Assembly: GCA_039566865.1 (NCBI GenBank)
Contig: CM076954.1
Location: forward strand, 13,850,001 to 13,914,000
From: Aurelia coerulea
Taxonomy: Eukaryota > Cnidaria > Scyphozoa > Semaeostomeae > Ulmaridae
Direction: 5' to 3'
DNA length: 64,000 nucleotides
This document shows, one piece after another, positions 53,701-57,737 of this stretch. The position numbers and the translations under genes are program-made. Every line of letters starts with the position of its first letter. The first letter of the stretch is position 1. The notes beneath the pieces were generated by a model, which made no database searches, was not told where the DNA came from, and saw only the letters and a list, made by a program, of their open reading frames with translations.

Positions 53701-54244
53701 GAGCTGAGCAGTAAATGATTCATTCATGCCCTAAATATCCGAGAACTGCCTGCTCGGCTTCACAATCAAATAAGCAAAATCCACCAGGCAGATCATTAGT
53801 ATTATCCTCCTGCTTGTATTTATAAACTCATAACTTCTCTTAAAAACCACTTACCCGTACACAAGTTTGCAGCTTTGTTTGTTTTGAATTATTGGTTGAG
53901 AAAACTGCCTTTGTCAGCAAGCAATTGCTAATCACTTTGAATTGCGGTGTCTATCAAAAGCAGCTGATGCTATTGTGTTACAAAACCTGTTCTTGTTGCT
54001 CGCAGCAAGTTTTGTTCTCTTACTGAATCAGAATGTCATTCTTCTTCTTAGACATCGAAAACACCAGAAGAGAGAAGAACAAGACGAACAAGCAGAAGCA
54101 GGGCTTGACAGTGACATTTACAAAAAGCTGGCTGATAACCAAGCGGAATTAGCAAAACAGAAGAAGTACATCAAACAAATAAAAGCTATTGTGAGGGAAA
54201 TACAGGAAGAGTTCCGGGTAAGTCAAAAGAAAATCTCCATTTGA
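13923..54244 (+). CDS. TRPA1: TRPA1-like ankyrin TRP cation channel (12 coding exons)
   Basis: A plasma-membrane, calcium-permeable cation channel; family members sense electrophiles, temperature or other noxious stimuli. Exons join in phase: 13923-14272, 15680-16020, 17232-17526, 18792-19119, 20466-20662, 30177-30506, 32207-32479, 35967-36076 (or 36080), 40440-40944, 46288-46455, 52310-52476, 54052-54244. The predicted protein is about 1086 residues, close to the usual 1100 or so. I count about 16 ankyrin repeats (TPLHxAA signatures) over residues 55-610, a pre-S1 linker, six hydrophobic segments, the S6 end MNLL running into GLAVGDI, then a charged tail; GLAVGDI after MNLL is a TRPA1 hallmark. 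The only unresolved splice is exon 8 to 9. Introns are 1.2-9.5 kb and full of mobile elements. A second TRPA1 3' end lies just upstream. Ligand or temperature preference cannot be read from sequence. Confidence 0.93.
14694..14960 (+). repeat. Dispersed repeat, copy A (TRPA1 intron 1)
   Basis: Contains CCGATTGCTCGTGGCCCATG and GACCAATCAGACGGCT. A second copy lies inverted at about 29395-29650 in intron 5. The open frame across it (KASFSQTNQTAKKRGRQKK) is present in both copies, but nothing marks it as a protein. Confidence 0.7.
15130..15400 (+). repeat. Partial copy of the AAGATAAGG fold-back family
   Basis: Matches the arms of 5401-7059 by eye (TCATTTGGGCCTAGCTTCTC, CAATGACTCAAGCATCA). Only one arm fragment is present, in TRPA1 intron 1. 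Confidence 0.55.
15680..16020 (+). CDS. TRPA1: TRPA1 exon 2: ankyrin repeats 3-5
   Basis: Acceptor TTTCTCCAG, donor TCTT/GTAAGT. Phase 2 in, phase 1 out. Encodes three ankyrin units with the signatures GSTALHFAAKK, HATPLHQAAIS and HKNALHLAAEE. Joining to exon 1 completes an Arg codon and the reading frame continues. Confidence 0.93.
16051..16199. mobile_element. 149 bp TIR element next to exon 2
   Basis: CTAGACTAGCTCCAAGTCCA at one end and TAGACTTGGAGCAAGTCTAG at the other. Lies about 30 bp after the exon 2 donor. Target duplication unclear. Confidence 0.65.
16688..17064. mobile_element. Fold-back element in intron 2 with a nested insert
   Basis: CCACAGGGAAACCAGGAATT pairs with AATTCCTGGTTTCCCTGTGG. 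A central stem (GTTATAGTTGCGTA and complement) closes the hairpin. Interrupted by 16731-16817. Confidence 0.75.
16731..16817. mobile_element. 87 bp nested TIR element, 7-8 bp duplication
   Basis: CCAACCTCGTTCCCAGG and CCTAGGAACCAGGTTGG as ends, flanked by AAATTGT. The unbroken target is visible in the opposite arm. Related ends occur near 23605, 23690 and 27810. Confidence 0.72.
17232..17526 (+). CDS. TRPA1: TRPA1 exon 3: ankyrin repeats 6-8 (start)
   Basis: Acceptor TTTCATTTCAG, donor CACAA/GTAAAT. Begins with a non-ankyrin linker (SGGMDEIDGTPSL), as found between ankyrin blocks in TRPA1 proteins, then QDTALHLACKAG and KISPLHLAASSG. The last repeat is split by the intron in the middle of TPLHKAS. 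Confidence 0.93.
17527..18791 (+). other. TRPA1 intron 3
   Basis: AT-rich; no coding signature and no clear element apart from short A-rich runs. Confidence 0.6.
18792..19119 (+). CDS. TRPA1: TRPA1 exon 4: ankyrin repeats 8-11
   Basis: Acceptor TTTTTTCAG completes the split TPLHKAS repeat exactly. Signatures NYTPLLRAVWNG, LKTCLHLAVDND and YKAPLHYAAHEG follow. The donor GAG/GTATTT is in phase 0 and is weak. A 264 bp fold-back element begins only about 14 bp beyond it (19134-19397). Confidence 0.93.
19134..19397. mobile_element. 264 bp fold-back 14 bp after the exon 4 donor
   Basis: AATGGAGGCAAAGAAACAAG pairs with CTTGTTTCTTTGCCTCCATC, and GATCAGCACACT with AGTGTGCTGATT. Its ends are AAAAATTTGT and ACAAATTTTT. 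Confidence 0.78.
20466..20662 (+). CDS. TRPA1: TRPA1 exon 5: ankyrin repeats 12-13
   Basis: Acceptor TTATTGCAG in phase 0, donor AACAG/GTAAGT in phase 2. Encodes EKTPLHYAAEKG and GRMPIHLAAING. A TIR element with a 9 bp target duplication sits 46 bp after the exon (20709-21260). Confidence 0.93.
20709..21260. mobile_element. 552 bp TIR element, 9 bp target duplication
   Basis: Starts TAGACTTATGACGATGAG and ends in the reverse complement, flanked by GCGTAGACA (20700-20708, 21261-21269). Same family as 48326-48859 and, diverged, 58556-58657. A 9 bp duplication would fit a Mutator-like source; no transposase here. Confidence 0.9.
22216..25902. mobile_element. 3.7 kb hAT-like element nested in intron 5
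   Basis: CAGGCCCGTCGGAAC and GTTCCGACGGGCCTG as terminal repeats, flanked by AGTAAC (22210-22215, 25903-25908). The CAGG start is hAT-like, but only 6 bp of duplication is exact, so the class is uncertain. Contains the tandem array and no transposase. Confidence 0.72.
22302..25553. repeat. Three tandem ~1.1 kb units
   Basis: Units start at about 22302, 23353 and 24467, each opening TAAAGGCCCCCATTAGCCAT. Each has a CCCCCAAGATTTTGCAACAA block, a TGCCAGGTCAAAGAGGTCAA block and a short TATGTC-rich run before the next unit. Unit 2 has an extra piece with a CCAACCTGGTTCCGAGG end. Junctions carry the inverted pair CATTCTTCAAACAT and ATGTTTGAAGAATG. Confidence 0.88.
26481..27101. mobile_element. 621 bp TA-flanked fold-back
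   Basis: TACCGGGTGACCCAGAAAAA on the left and the reverse complement on the right; arms of about 270 bp, spacer about 75 bp. Same terminal theme (CCGGGTG-CCC) as 680-4831 and 52652-53264. Confidence 0.85.
27232..27280. mobile_element. 49 bp micro-hairpin element, 9 bp duplication
   Basis: TGGACTTGC to GGGCAAGTCCA with an inner stem (CGTCGTC/GACGACT). Flanks GTGTCTAGT (27223-27231) and GTGTCTTGT (27281-27289), one mismatch. Same family as 31544-31635. Confidence 0.78.
27850..28025. mobile_element. TIR-like element, GGCCCGTTTTATAAG type
   Basis: GGCCCGTTTTATAAGTCGC and GCGACTTATAAAACC oppose each other, with internal GCGACT/GTCGCAC repeats. Right edge uncertain. Confidence 0.5.
28200..28660. 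repeat. Tandem ~63 bp repeat and iterated CCTTTGTCC motif
   Basis: Three head-to-tail units between about 28432 and 28625, each ending TTTGGCGG/ACAAAG or similar. CTTTGTCC(C/G)AAAAC with GGTAGT or GGTCGT flanks them on the opposite strand sense at 28205, 28237, 28332 and 28733. Probably subterminal repeats of a larger element. Confidence 0.65.
28848..29310 (+). pseudogene. CR1/L2-like LINE C-terminal fragment
   Basis: PLVWMFFDRHLDSKINHIHK, then after a frameshift LSIAYKDGVSDFNALLT and VHKRNLQLLMTEIYKTK, then a stop and IFKKRIKEWKGDECNCRLL. This is the usual end of CR1/L2 reverse transcriptases (W-x-C-x-C). Broken by at least one frameshift and one stop. Confidence 0.85.
29395..29650 (-). repeat. 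Dispersed repeat, copy B (intron 5)
   Basis: Inverted copy of 14694-14960, including ATGGTCGAAACCGCCAAAGC on the - strand. Confidence 0.7.
29665..29990. mobile_element. ~325 bp fold-back just before exon 6
   Basis: CGTTCGTGATATATCGACTTG-type arm pairs with CAAGTCGATATATCACGAAC; a second paired block is GACGTGACCTC / GAGGTCACGTC. Ends about 185 bp before the exon 6 acceptor. Confidence 0.78.
30177..30506 (+). CDS. TRPA1: TRPA1 exon 6: ankyrin repeats 14-16
   Basis: Acceptor CATTCACAG, donor CCAAG/GTGAGG. Joins exon 5 in phase 2 to give INGNSRAVRILVDMG, a continuous ankyrin helix, which shows that no exon is missing in the 9.5 kb intron between them. Signatures GWAPMAYAAKNG, KNTPLHWAASEG and a degenerate last repeat GKNCLDLALDNL. 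Confidence 0.93.
30966..31145 (+). repeat. Cluster of TAAGGTGGCTCACTACC motifs
   Basis: Four to five copies of (TTA)AGGTGGCT(C/T)(A/G)CTACCAA within 180 bp of intron 6, partly in irregular tandem. A second cluster with the same surroundings (ACACACTTGGTGTCCTAT) is at 62930-63085. Confidence 0.75.
31544..31635. mobile_element. 92 bp micro-element, 9 bp duplication
   Basis: TGGACTAGCCCAA and TTGGGCAAGTCCA as ends around an inner hairpin (CTTGTAAGGAAG and complement). Flanks CCATGAGAA (31535-31543, 31636-31644), identical. Confidence 0.88.
32207..32479 (+). CDS. TRPA1: TRPA1 exon 7: pre-S1 linker
   Basis: Acceptor TTTCCTTTAG. Encodes the segment between the ankyrin domain and S1 (starts WREVMENVANDG, ends LLSHPLTKR). 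A cysteine lies in VMDKCVV, in the region where TRPA1 channels carry electrophile-reactive cysteines; assigning it to a particular human cysteine needs an alignment. The donor AAGAG/GTTGAT is weak, but it is the only site giving the correct phase 2 join to exon 8 (TKR-LLEW). Confidence 0.88.
32497..32905 (-). pseudogene. CR1-like LINE C-terminal fragment
   Basis: Reads MQEIFCESTRHYNLRNNNEF, GPQLWQTLPPTIR, then ETEIKNWYGESCRCRLW on the - strand, followed by its 3' UTR. A matching 3' UTR fragment (TTTCTTTATCGTTGGATT) lies at 39889-40060. Lies just after exon 7 in intron 7, opposite to TRPA1. Confidence 0.85.
32955..33571. mobile_element. 617 bp TA-flanked fold-back, same family as 52652-53264
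   Basis: TACCGGGTTTTCAAAAAGAT at left, CTTTTTGGAACACCCGGTA at right. Arms share CTCAAATTTGCGTCCACTTG and complement with the copy at 52652. Confidence 0.85.
33572..33720 (-). pseudogene. Reverse transcriptase fragment (finger domain)
   Basis: On the - strand RINFRPISVLPTVSKLFERI is readable, a CR1/L2 motif. It is cut off by the fold-back at 32955-33571. Confidence 0.75.
33721..35688 (+). other. TRPA1 intron 7, central part
   Basis: A 125-codon frame without ATG (33715-34092) has no recognisable motif. The rest is AT-rich with no feature I can support. Confidence 0.45.
35689..35825. repeat. (TAAGA)n microsatellite
   Basis: About 27 uninterrupted pentamers, 140 bp before exon 8. Confidence 0.95.
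35967..36076 (+). CDS. TRPA1: TRPA1 exon 8: transmembrane segment S1
   Basis: Acceptor TTATTTTCAG. Encodes LLEWRWAAIGKISYY and then S1 (LALYLVFVACVTSVVV). The strongest donor is AAAGA/GTAAGT after 36076, which leaves phase 1, whereas exon 9 as drawn needs phase 2. Using the weaker GTTACA donor after 36080 restores the frame and adds about one residue. S1 itself is unambiguous; the 3' edge of the exon is not. Confidence 0.8.
37376..37628. mobile_element. 253 bp hairpin inserted in the RTE-like LINE
   Basis: GGGTAGTTAGACACTGCTGG and the complement close a nearly perfect stem of about 105 bp (GATATCTCCTCCGCAGTAC inside). The LINE sequence is duplicated around it as TATGGATGTGAGACCATG and TATGGTGAGACATG, so the target duplication is unusually long, about 14-18 bp. 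Confidence 0.82.
37921..38320. mobile_element. 400 bp G-rich-ended TIR element with 31 bp tandem repeat
   Basis: CCGGGGGGGGAGGGGGTACTT at the left is mirrored imperfectly by AAGTACCCCCGGAATC. Contains three units of a 31 bp repeat (TTTTACGTTTTGGGGTATGC...) at about 38083-38173 and a 26 bp micro-hairpin (38188-38213). Interrupts the RTE-like frame between NIRD and MEMISFKHVD. Confidence 0.78.
38188..38213. mobile_element. 26 bp minimal copy of the TAGCCTG micro-hairpin
   Basis: TAGCCTG, three bases, then GTCTGCACGCAGGCTA, flanked by TTCTAACGC (38179-38187) and TTCTAAAGC (38214-38222). Same ends as 1446-1488. Confidence 0.7.
38690..39885 (+). pseudogene. CR1-like LINE, 5'-truncated reverse transcriptase
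   Basis: An uninterrupted frame to 39682 from SYLSNRKQCCKVNGQ through GVPQGSCLGPLLFLLYIND, MYADDTSISF, LNVAKTQNLL, KYLGIEVDQFLNWD to the C-terminal FAYRGARLWNSLN. The palm is present from motif B onward; fingers and endonuclease are missing. A 3' UTR with A-rich GAAAATGAAAT repeats follows. Lies in TRPA1 intron 8, same strand. Confidence 0.9.
39889..40060 (-). repeat. CR1-like 3' UTR fragment
   Basis: TTTCTTTATCGTTGGATTAC matches the tail of the element at 32497-32905 in the same orientation. Confidence 0.6.
40440..40944 (+). CDS. TRPA1: TRPA1 exon 9: S1-S2 loop, S2, S3, S4, S5
   Basis: The acceptor at TTCTTCTTTTCACAG has a long pyrimidine tract; the donor is ATGAAG/GTACGT in phase 0. The S1-S2 loop has an NRT glycosylation sequon. 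S2 is LTVVICFVNIIKEIVQM, S3 LEWVLYMSTVVFVFDFL, S4 AGAISVLLTWINLLLFL, and S5 runs through RVLMVFAVFLVAFALSFY. LEW at S3 and LSFY at the S5 end match TRPA1. An alternative acceptor before 40388 would be in phase with the strong exon 8 donor but adds a hydrophobic stretch to the loop. Confidence 0.9.
41347..43577 (-). pseudogene. CR1-like LINE reverse transcriptase, split by a TIR element
   Basis: From SYFLKLALPFIENSLAFLFN through PISVLPVISSLFEKLVTNQL, GLVFIDLKKAFDTVDHNIL, VPQGSCLGPLLFLIYINN and MYADDTSLCYQ to NELKVVK, then continuing beyond the insert (42181-42612) with KTKCLGMQIDCSLDW, VPKKTLQTLYRG and ELGWKTVDKLI. Ends in an ATATGAA-type tail at 41347. The 5' part is truncated; the last third has frameshifts. 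In TRPA1 intron 9, antisense. Confidence 0.88.
42181..42612. mobile_element. 432 bp TIR element with iterated CAACCCGTGTTGA motif, 3 bp duplication
   Basis: GAGGCCCTTTACATGA and the exact reverse complement at the ends. CAAC(C/A)CGGGTTGA or CAACCCGTGTTGA and complements recur about ten times inside. Removing it with one TTT copy rejoins the LINE frame (VVK-KTKC), which fixes the target duplication as 3 bp. Confidence 0.88.
43578..44600 (+). other. TRPA1 intron 9, part
   Basis: Includes a locally GC-rich patch (43640-43690) with a 64-codon - strand frame (43588-43782) that I do not recognise. Nothing else supported. Confidence 0.4.
44601..45162. mobile_element. ~560 bp TIR element, long member of the TGCAGACTC family
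   Basis: GTGCAGACTCTGTTAGAAAA opposes TTTTTCTGACAGAGTCTGCAC; the ends are inverted for about 65 bp (through AGTAGAGTCTGCGCAG). The interior is unique. End sequence related to the micro-hairpins at 1446-1488 and 38188-38213. Confidence 0.75.
45163..46287 (+). other. TRPA1 intron 9, 3' part
   Basis: Contains a diverged TAGACTTAT-family remnant (about 45630-45795) and several GTTGTT runs. No supported gene. Confidence 0.4.
46288..46455 (+). CDS. TRPA1: TRPA1 exon 10: pore helix, filter region and S6
   Basis: Acceptor ATCCTTCCTAG, donor CTATTG/GTAAGT, phase 0 at both ends, 56 codons. The join SLMK-VAVMTICEMEYDA corresponds to the pore helix and filter, with Glu where other TRPA1s have the Gly-Asp/Glu filter. 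S6 is SITYVIYSIFLLLMPII, ending MNLL. The intron on its 3' side is 5.9 kb. Confidence 0.92.
47156..47750. mobile_element. ~595 bp TIR element with GTCGCCCATTATGCC ends
   Basis: GTCGCCCATTATGCC at the left and the reverse complement at the right; a third copy of the motif (GTCGCCCATTATGGCC) lies inside at about 47345. Preceded by three copies of TATCACATGCACCTAA-like sequence. Confidence 0.75.
48044..48118. mobile_element. 75 bp micro-hairpin
   Basis: TACTTTCCACTGCGAAGGAG and complement TCTCCTTTGCAGTGGAAAGTA. Followed directly by GTCTGCACGCAGGCTAG, one end of the TAGCCTG family, then by the CR1 fragment at 48138. Confidence 0.72.
48293..49152. mobile_element. 860 bp TIR element rich in GGTACC, 8 bp duplication
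   Basis: GGATGGTGACAGG and CCTGTCACCATAC ends, flanked by TTTATGAT (48285-48292, 49153-49160). GGTACC or AGTACC occurs more than ten times in its interior. Hosts the element 48326-48859. Confidence 0.75.
48326..48859. mobile_element. 534 bp TIR element, TAGACTTATGAC family, 9 bp duplication
   Basis: TAGACTTATGACATTTTGTC and complement, flanked by CCACGGTAC (48317-48325, 48860-48868). Same family as 20709-21260. Confidence 0.9.
49264..50204. mobile_element. ~940 bp TIR element with iterated CGGTGGTAATCGGACA
   Basis: GGGTGTCGGCGGTGGTAATC at the left, mirrored by GATTACCACCGCTGGCACCC. The left end carries a 17 bp direct duplication. Inner copies read GGCGGTGGTTTTCGGACACC (49640s) and GTCCGAAAACCACCGCC (50000s). 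Confidence 0.82.
50405..50997 (+). pseudogene. Two LINE 3' fragments joined
   Basis: First part (50425-50580): DTKHFLLLCPSFEVLRRDLL, the C-terminal zinc-finger-like end of a LINE protein. Second part from about 50587: LAPDYLSEIFIKNSTCSMKN to AFKGALK and stop at 50811, a CR1-like end with its 3' UTR. They read as different elements fused. Confidence 0.75.
51310..51399 (+). repeat. Solo end of the CAGGGTGTCCC family, duplicate of 1-85
   Basis: Part of the segment shared by both TRPA1 3' ends; it marks the leftmost visible point of the duplication in this copy. Confidence 0.65.
51487..52046 (+). mobile_element. tRNA-headed SINE with a CR1 tail, 8 bp duplication
   Basis: A tRNA-like head holds an A box (TGGCGCAGTGGT, about 51494-51505) and a B box (GGTTCGATCCC, 51547-51557), the internal Pol III promoter. 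From about 51640 the sequence is the end of a CR1-like LINE (frames give TFGLGLESLSFRGS, FKKRIKEWTPDRCTCKICR). A short ATTGAT repeat follows, then about 80 bp more. Flanked by TCATGGTA (51479-51486, 52047-52054). The upstream TRPA1 copy has the empty site at 166-173. Confidence 0.85.
52310..52476 (+). CDS. TRPA1: TRPA1 exon 11: post-S6 TRP-like domain
   Basis: Acceptor TTCGATAG, donor CCATC/GTAAGT. Reads VGLAVGDIEAIRKTAYIRML and continues into QQQVEILHDMEM, ending VVYPNRKPS. MNLL-VGLAVGDI across the join is the conserved S6/TRP-like helix of TRPA1. The same exon occurs at 420-586 with about a dozen differences over 167 bp by eye. Confidence 0.94.
52652..53264. mobile_element. 613 bp TA-flanked fold-back in TRPA1 intron 11
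   Basis: TACTGGGTGTCCCAAAAAAG at the left, TTTTTTTGGGACACCCGGTA at the right. The upstream gene has the uninterrupted site GTTACTACAAAAAG at about 4908, so TA was duplicated. Same family as 32955-33571. Confidence 0.92.
54052..54244 (+). CDS. TRPA1: TRPA1 exon 12: coiled-coil C-terminus and stop
   Basis: The acceptor CATTCTTCTTCTTAG supplies the one base needed after exon 11 (phase 2). Encodes HRKHQKREEQDEQAEAG and then a Lys/Glu/Gln-rich helix (DIYKKLADNQAELAKQKK) consistent with the C-terminal tetrameric coiled coil of TRPA1. The frame ends VSQKKISI and TGA. The bases just after EEFR are a perfect donor (CGG/GTAAGT), so a longer spliced tail is possible. Confidence 0.85.
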
Positions 54245-54342
54245 AGGATTACTGCTCCCTGGATCTGGATATCAAGGCAACGATATCGGCATGTATATCA
54301 TTCAATAATGAACATGCTCAAATACATTTTTAAAATTTGATA

Positions 54343-55334
54343 TACCGAGTGTGCCAAAATGAACTATGCACTTTTAGCTAGCCACGATAAATCGTACACT
54401 GGACCGATTTTGAATATTTATGACTTAATCTTTAGCAGAAAGCCTGAATTAGATTCAAAGATTTTTGCAAATTTTCCGTTTTCAAATTTTAGAGCTACAA
54501 TCCTTGCCAAAACAACTTGAAAAAAATTTCATCTCCGACCAAGCATCCAAAATACAGTGCAGGAAACTTCACGCTACTCTTTTCCCTTGCCCCCCTGCCC
54601 CCCCCCCTGAACAATGTTGGTCCGAAGCACTGATCACCAGATATCACGAAAATCGCTTTGGCTGCGTTGTTGTGCCCTTGAGAAATGCGTAATCACGCAA
54701 GGAACCAACATTGTAAGGGGGAGGGGGGGAGAGCTGAGCAAAAATATGTGATTTTCAAGAGCAAGGATTGTAGAAACGAGTTTCTTAAAATGTTCGTTTT
54801 CGAAAACACTGAAAGCGATAAAAAAAACGTTAATCAAGCTTTCTAGAGAATCGACATGAATGGACAAAGAGAGAACTTTTTCGTTGTGAATTGGAATTTA
54901 GAAATCGATAATTGTAATCTGCTATGCTGTACCAGAGTTCGTACTATCTTGGGAGAATTGTAACAGCATTTTGAAGGGTACAAAGAAATGCCTTGCCTTT
55001 TGTATTTTCAATGAATATGCTTTGATGCAGGTTGCTATCCTGTGTCAAGGGGGTTAAAAAGACAAACAGGGAAGTGTCATGAGGCCGGGTAAGATAAGTC
55101 TTTCTGATTTTGTGACGGCTCAGGCCAACCCTTTATTGTAACTACTACAGAATTTCGCAACAGGCCAATCTTTGAAATAACGCTCGTGCAGAAGTTTGCA
55201 CTAATCAATTTCTAAATCCCCATACCACCCTGAAACGCTTTCTCTTTGTCCATTCATGTTGAGTTTTTAGAAAACTTAATCGACGTTTTTTATCGTTTTC
55301 AGTGTTTTCGAAAACGAAAATTTTAAGAAACTTG
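54343..55334. mobile_element. Downstream copy of the TA fold-back at 7622-8460, disrupted
   Basis: Starts TACCGAGTGTGCCAAAATGA, keeps both arms (54360-54900, 55190-55334) but loses its right end at the hAT insertion. Also split by 54498-54770. Confidence 0.7.
54498..54770. mobile_element. 273 bp TA-flanked element
   Basis: CAATCCTTGC and GCAAGGATTG ends with TA on both sides. The upstream copy reads AGAGCTAGAAACG at 7763-7775, the empty site. A solo end is at about 14692. Confidence 0.82.
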
Positions 55335-55342
55335 CTTGCAGC

Positions 55343-57233
55343 CAGTGGCGTAACGCACGGTGGTTGGGGCTAGAGCAACTCCTAAGGGCCCCCGAGCTCT
55401 AGAGGCCCCGAAGGGGCCTCCAAAGAATTTTTCTTAAAGTAGTAAATACTATGCTTAGCTTCAGGGAAAGATTGTATTCTAAGGAAGCAAGAGGCCCCAA
55501 GATAATCAGTGAGGTCATACTTGACCAGGAAATTCTTATCGAACAAACGAAGATAATGCAAAAGCTACATCAACCATAAAAAGTCTTGATGCAAAAGATT
55601 TTACCGAGGACTTGGAATCAGATCTACGATCTTTTGCTAACGAATTCAGAGAAGAAATTGCAGAGAGAAACACCATTATCGATTTGATCAATTTGCGATA
55701 TGAGTTTGGTACGTTAGAGCCCCAAAAGCCTCAAGTCAGTAGTTATTTACAAAGTTTCCTTATGTATGAAAAAACAAAACAATTCTTAACGAACACTTGT
55801 TCTTGCTCTGAAAATTCTATGTGATTGTTACAAAAAGAAAGAGTAACTTGTACAATTGGGGAAACGATGAACTGACACAACTTTCGAGCATGAAATTATG
55901 ATATAACCGACCAAAACTGTGTCGCAAATTGGTCCCGATCCGGGTCTTAACTTGAAGCTGAATTATTCAGGAGGTCGATGCTCGAAATGCAAAGATTGCT
56001 GTGTTAGCTGTCTTTTATTGTTTTTATTATAGAAACATTGAAACTAAGTTTACAGGAAAGAAATCATCGAGATTCCTTTAAAACCGAAGAGAAAATGGCT
56101 GGGTATAAGTTGGGTTGAGTTGGGTAAGGATGCCTTCTAAGCCAAGGTACAGGATGTTTCTTAAAAGTTTTCTTCGTGCTCCGATTTATTGGATAACTGT
56201 CACAAAACTATCAAAGTTCCCTTGTTGCTAATGGCGAGCATGATCTTGGGAGATGCATTCTAAGCCAAAATAACTAAAGGATGTTTCTTCGAAAGTTTTC
56301 TTCGTGCTCCGATTTATTGGATAACTGTCACAAAACTATCAAAGTTCCCTTGTTGCTAATGGCGAGCATGATCTTGGGAGATGCATTCTAAGCCAAAATA
56401 ACTAAAGGATGTTTCTTCGAAAGTTTTCTTTGTGCTCCGATTTATAGGATAACTCTCACAAAACTAAGGTTTCCTCGCTGCTAATGGGAAGCATGATATT
56501 GGGAGATGCATTCTACGCCAAAATAACTAAAGCATGTTGCTTTGAAAGTTTTCATCGTGCTCCGATTTATAGGATAACTCTCACAAAATTAAGGTTTCCT
56601 CGCTGCTAATGGGAAGCATGATATTGGGAAATGCATTCTACGCCAAAGTAAAGGGTGTGGCCCCAGCAATTTTTCCTGGTGGCTTCGCCCCCAAACCTCT
56701 GCCTTTCTATGCCTCCCTCTGACTTTACCCTGGCCACGCCGCTAATTGATTCCATATGAGCAAGCCTGCATGCCTAATAACGTGGCTAGTCTATGAAGCT
56801 TTGACTGGATCATTCAGGACAGATGGCTAAGGTGCTAGCCAGAGACAACTTGGTGCCAAAAACTGTTTATTTAATTCCATTTCGATTGTAGGGAGAACAT
56901 TGTCTGTTATAGTGTATTTTTGTTAAATATGGCAGATAGGAAAATTGTATTTTTTCATACATTTGCAACAACATTTATTTCGCCCCGCGTGGAAGAAACT
57001 CGGTCCTTTGAACACACACCCCCTCAAAAAGATTTGCATTTGCGCTCCTGTTAATCTACCCTGGGTACCAGAACACAAAAATATAACTATGAATATGTTA
57101 AATGCATTCATCAAACATTCTAACATCACTTTTACAAACATCAAAAACATTCCTTGAAATTTTTTCGTACGCTAAAGGGGGCCCCCATATGCCTAATTTA
57201 CTAAGGGCCCCGAGGTGCTCCGTTACGCCACTG
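55343..57233. mobile_element. 1.9 kb non-autonomous hAT element
   Basis: CAGTGGCGTAACG ends and an exact 8 bp duplication CTTGCAGC (55335-55342, 57234-57241), the classic hAT signature. The upstream TRPA1 copy has the single target at 8339-8346. No transposase; a 70-codon frame at 55612-55824 is unrecognised. Confidence 0.92.
56151..56655 (+). repeat. Four tandem ~125 bp units inside the hAT element
   Basis: Units begin at 56151, 56278, 56406 and 56531. Units 1 and 2 are near identical (GGATAACTGTCACAAAACTA); units 3 and 4 share variants (GGAAGCATGATATTGGGA), suggesting two rounds of doubling. Confidence 0.88.
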
Positions 57234-57322
57234 CTTGCAGCTCTAATCATGGGCGATTCGGACACGGCTAATTGTGTCTCACTGCTATTTCAAATAAAGT
57301 TGAAGGCTTACCTAGACATGGA

Positions 57323-57737
57323 GAATGTATCCAACTTGCTATTTATAAACTTCAGATGAATTTGAATGCTTTCCTTCTTGTCTATTTTGTCTGCTTTTAG
57401 TGCTCAACTCCAACTGCACAGCTTGTTGAAATTCGTTATTCGTTAGGCCATAGCCAAACAAACATGCGCAGAATGTTGTTTAAATTCTTTCATAATGTCA
57501 TGGTTCTCAAGCAGGTTTTTATCAGCAGCGTTGCTGATAAAAAACCTGCTTGAGAACCATGACATTATGAAAGAATTTAAACAACATTCTGCGCATGTTT
57601 GTTTGGCTATGGCCTAACGAATAACGAATTTCGACAAGCTGTGCAGCTGGAGTTGAGCACTAAAAGCAGACAAAATAGACAAGAACGAACGCATTCAAAT
57701 TCATCTGAAGTTTATAAATAGCAAGTTGGATACATTC
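57323..57737. repeat. Near-perfect 415 bp palindrome
   Basis: The centre lies between 57530 and 57531 (CAGCAGCGTTGCTG), with no real spacer. The arms differ at only a few positions over about 207 bp. No terminal duplication is visible. Confidence 0.92.

Noticed and set aside
57323..57737. microRNA precursor
   Set aside because: The stem is about 207 bp and near perfect, far beyond a miRNA hairpin; many other hairpins here are transposons.
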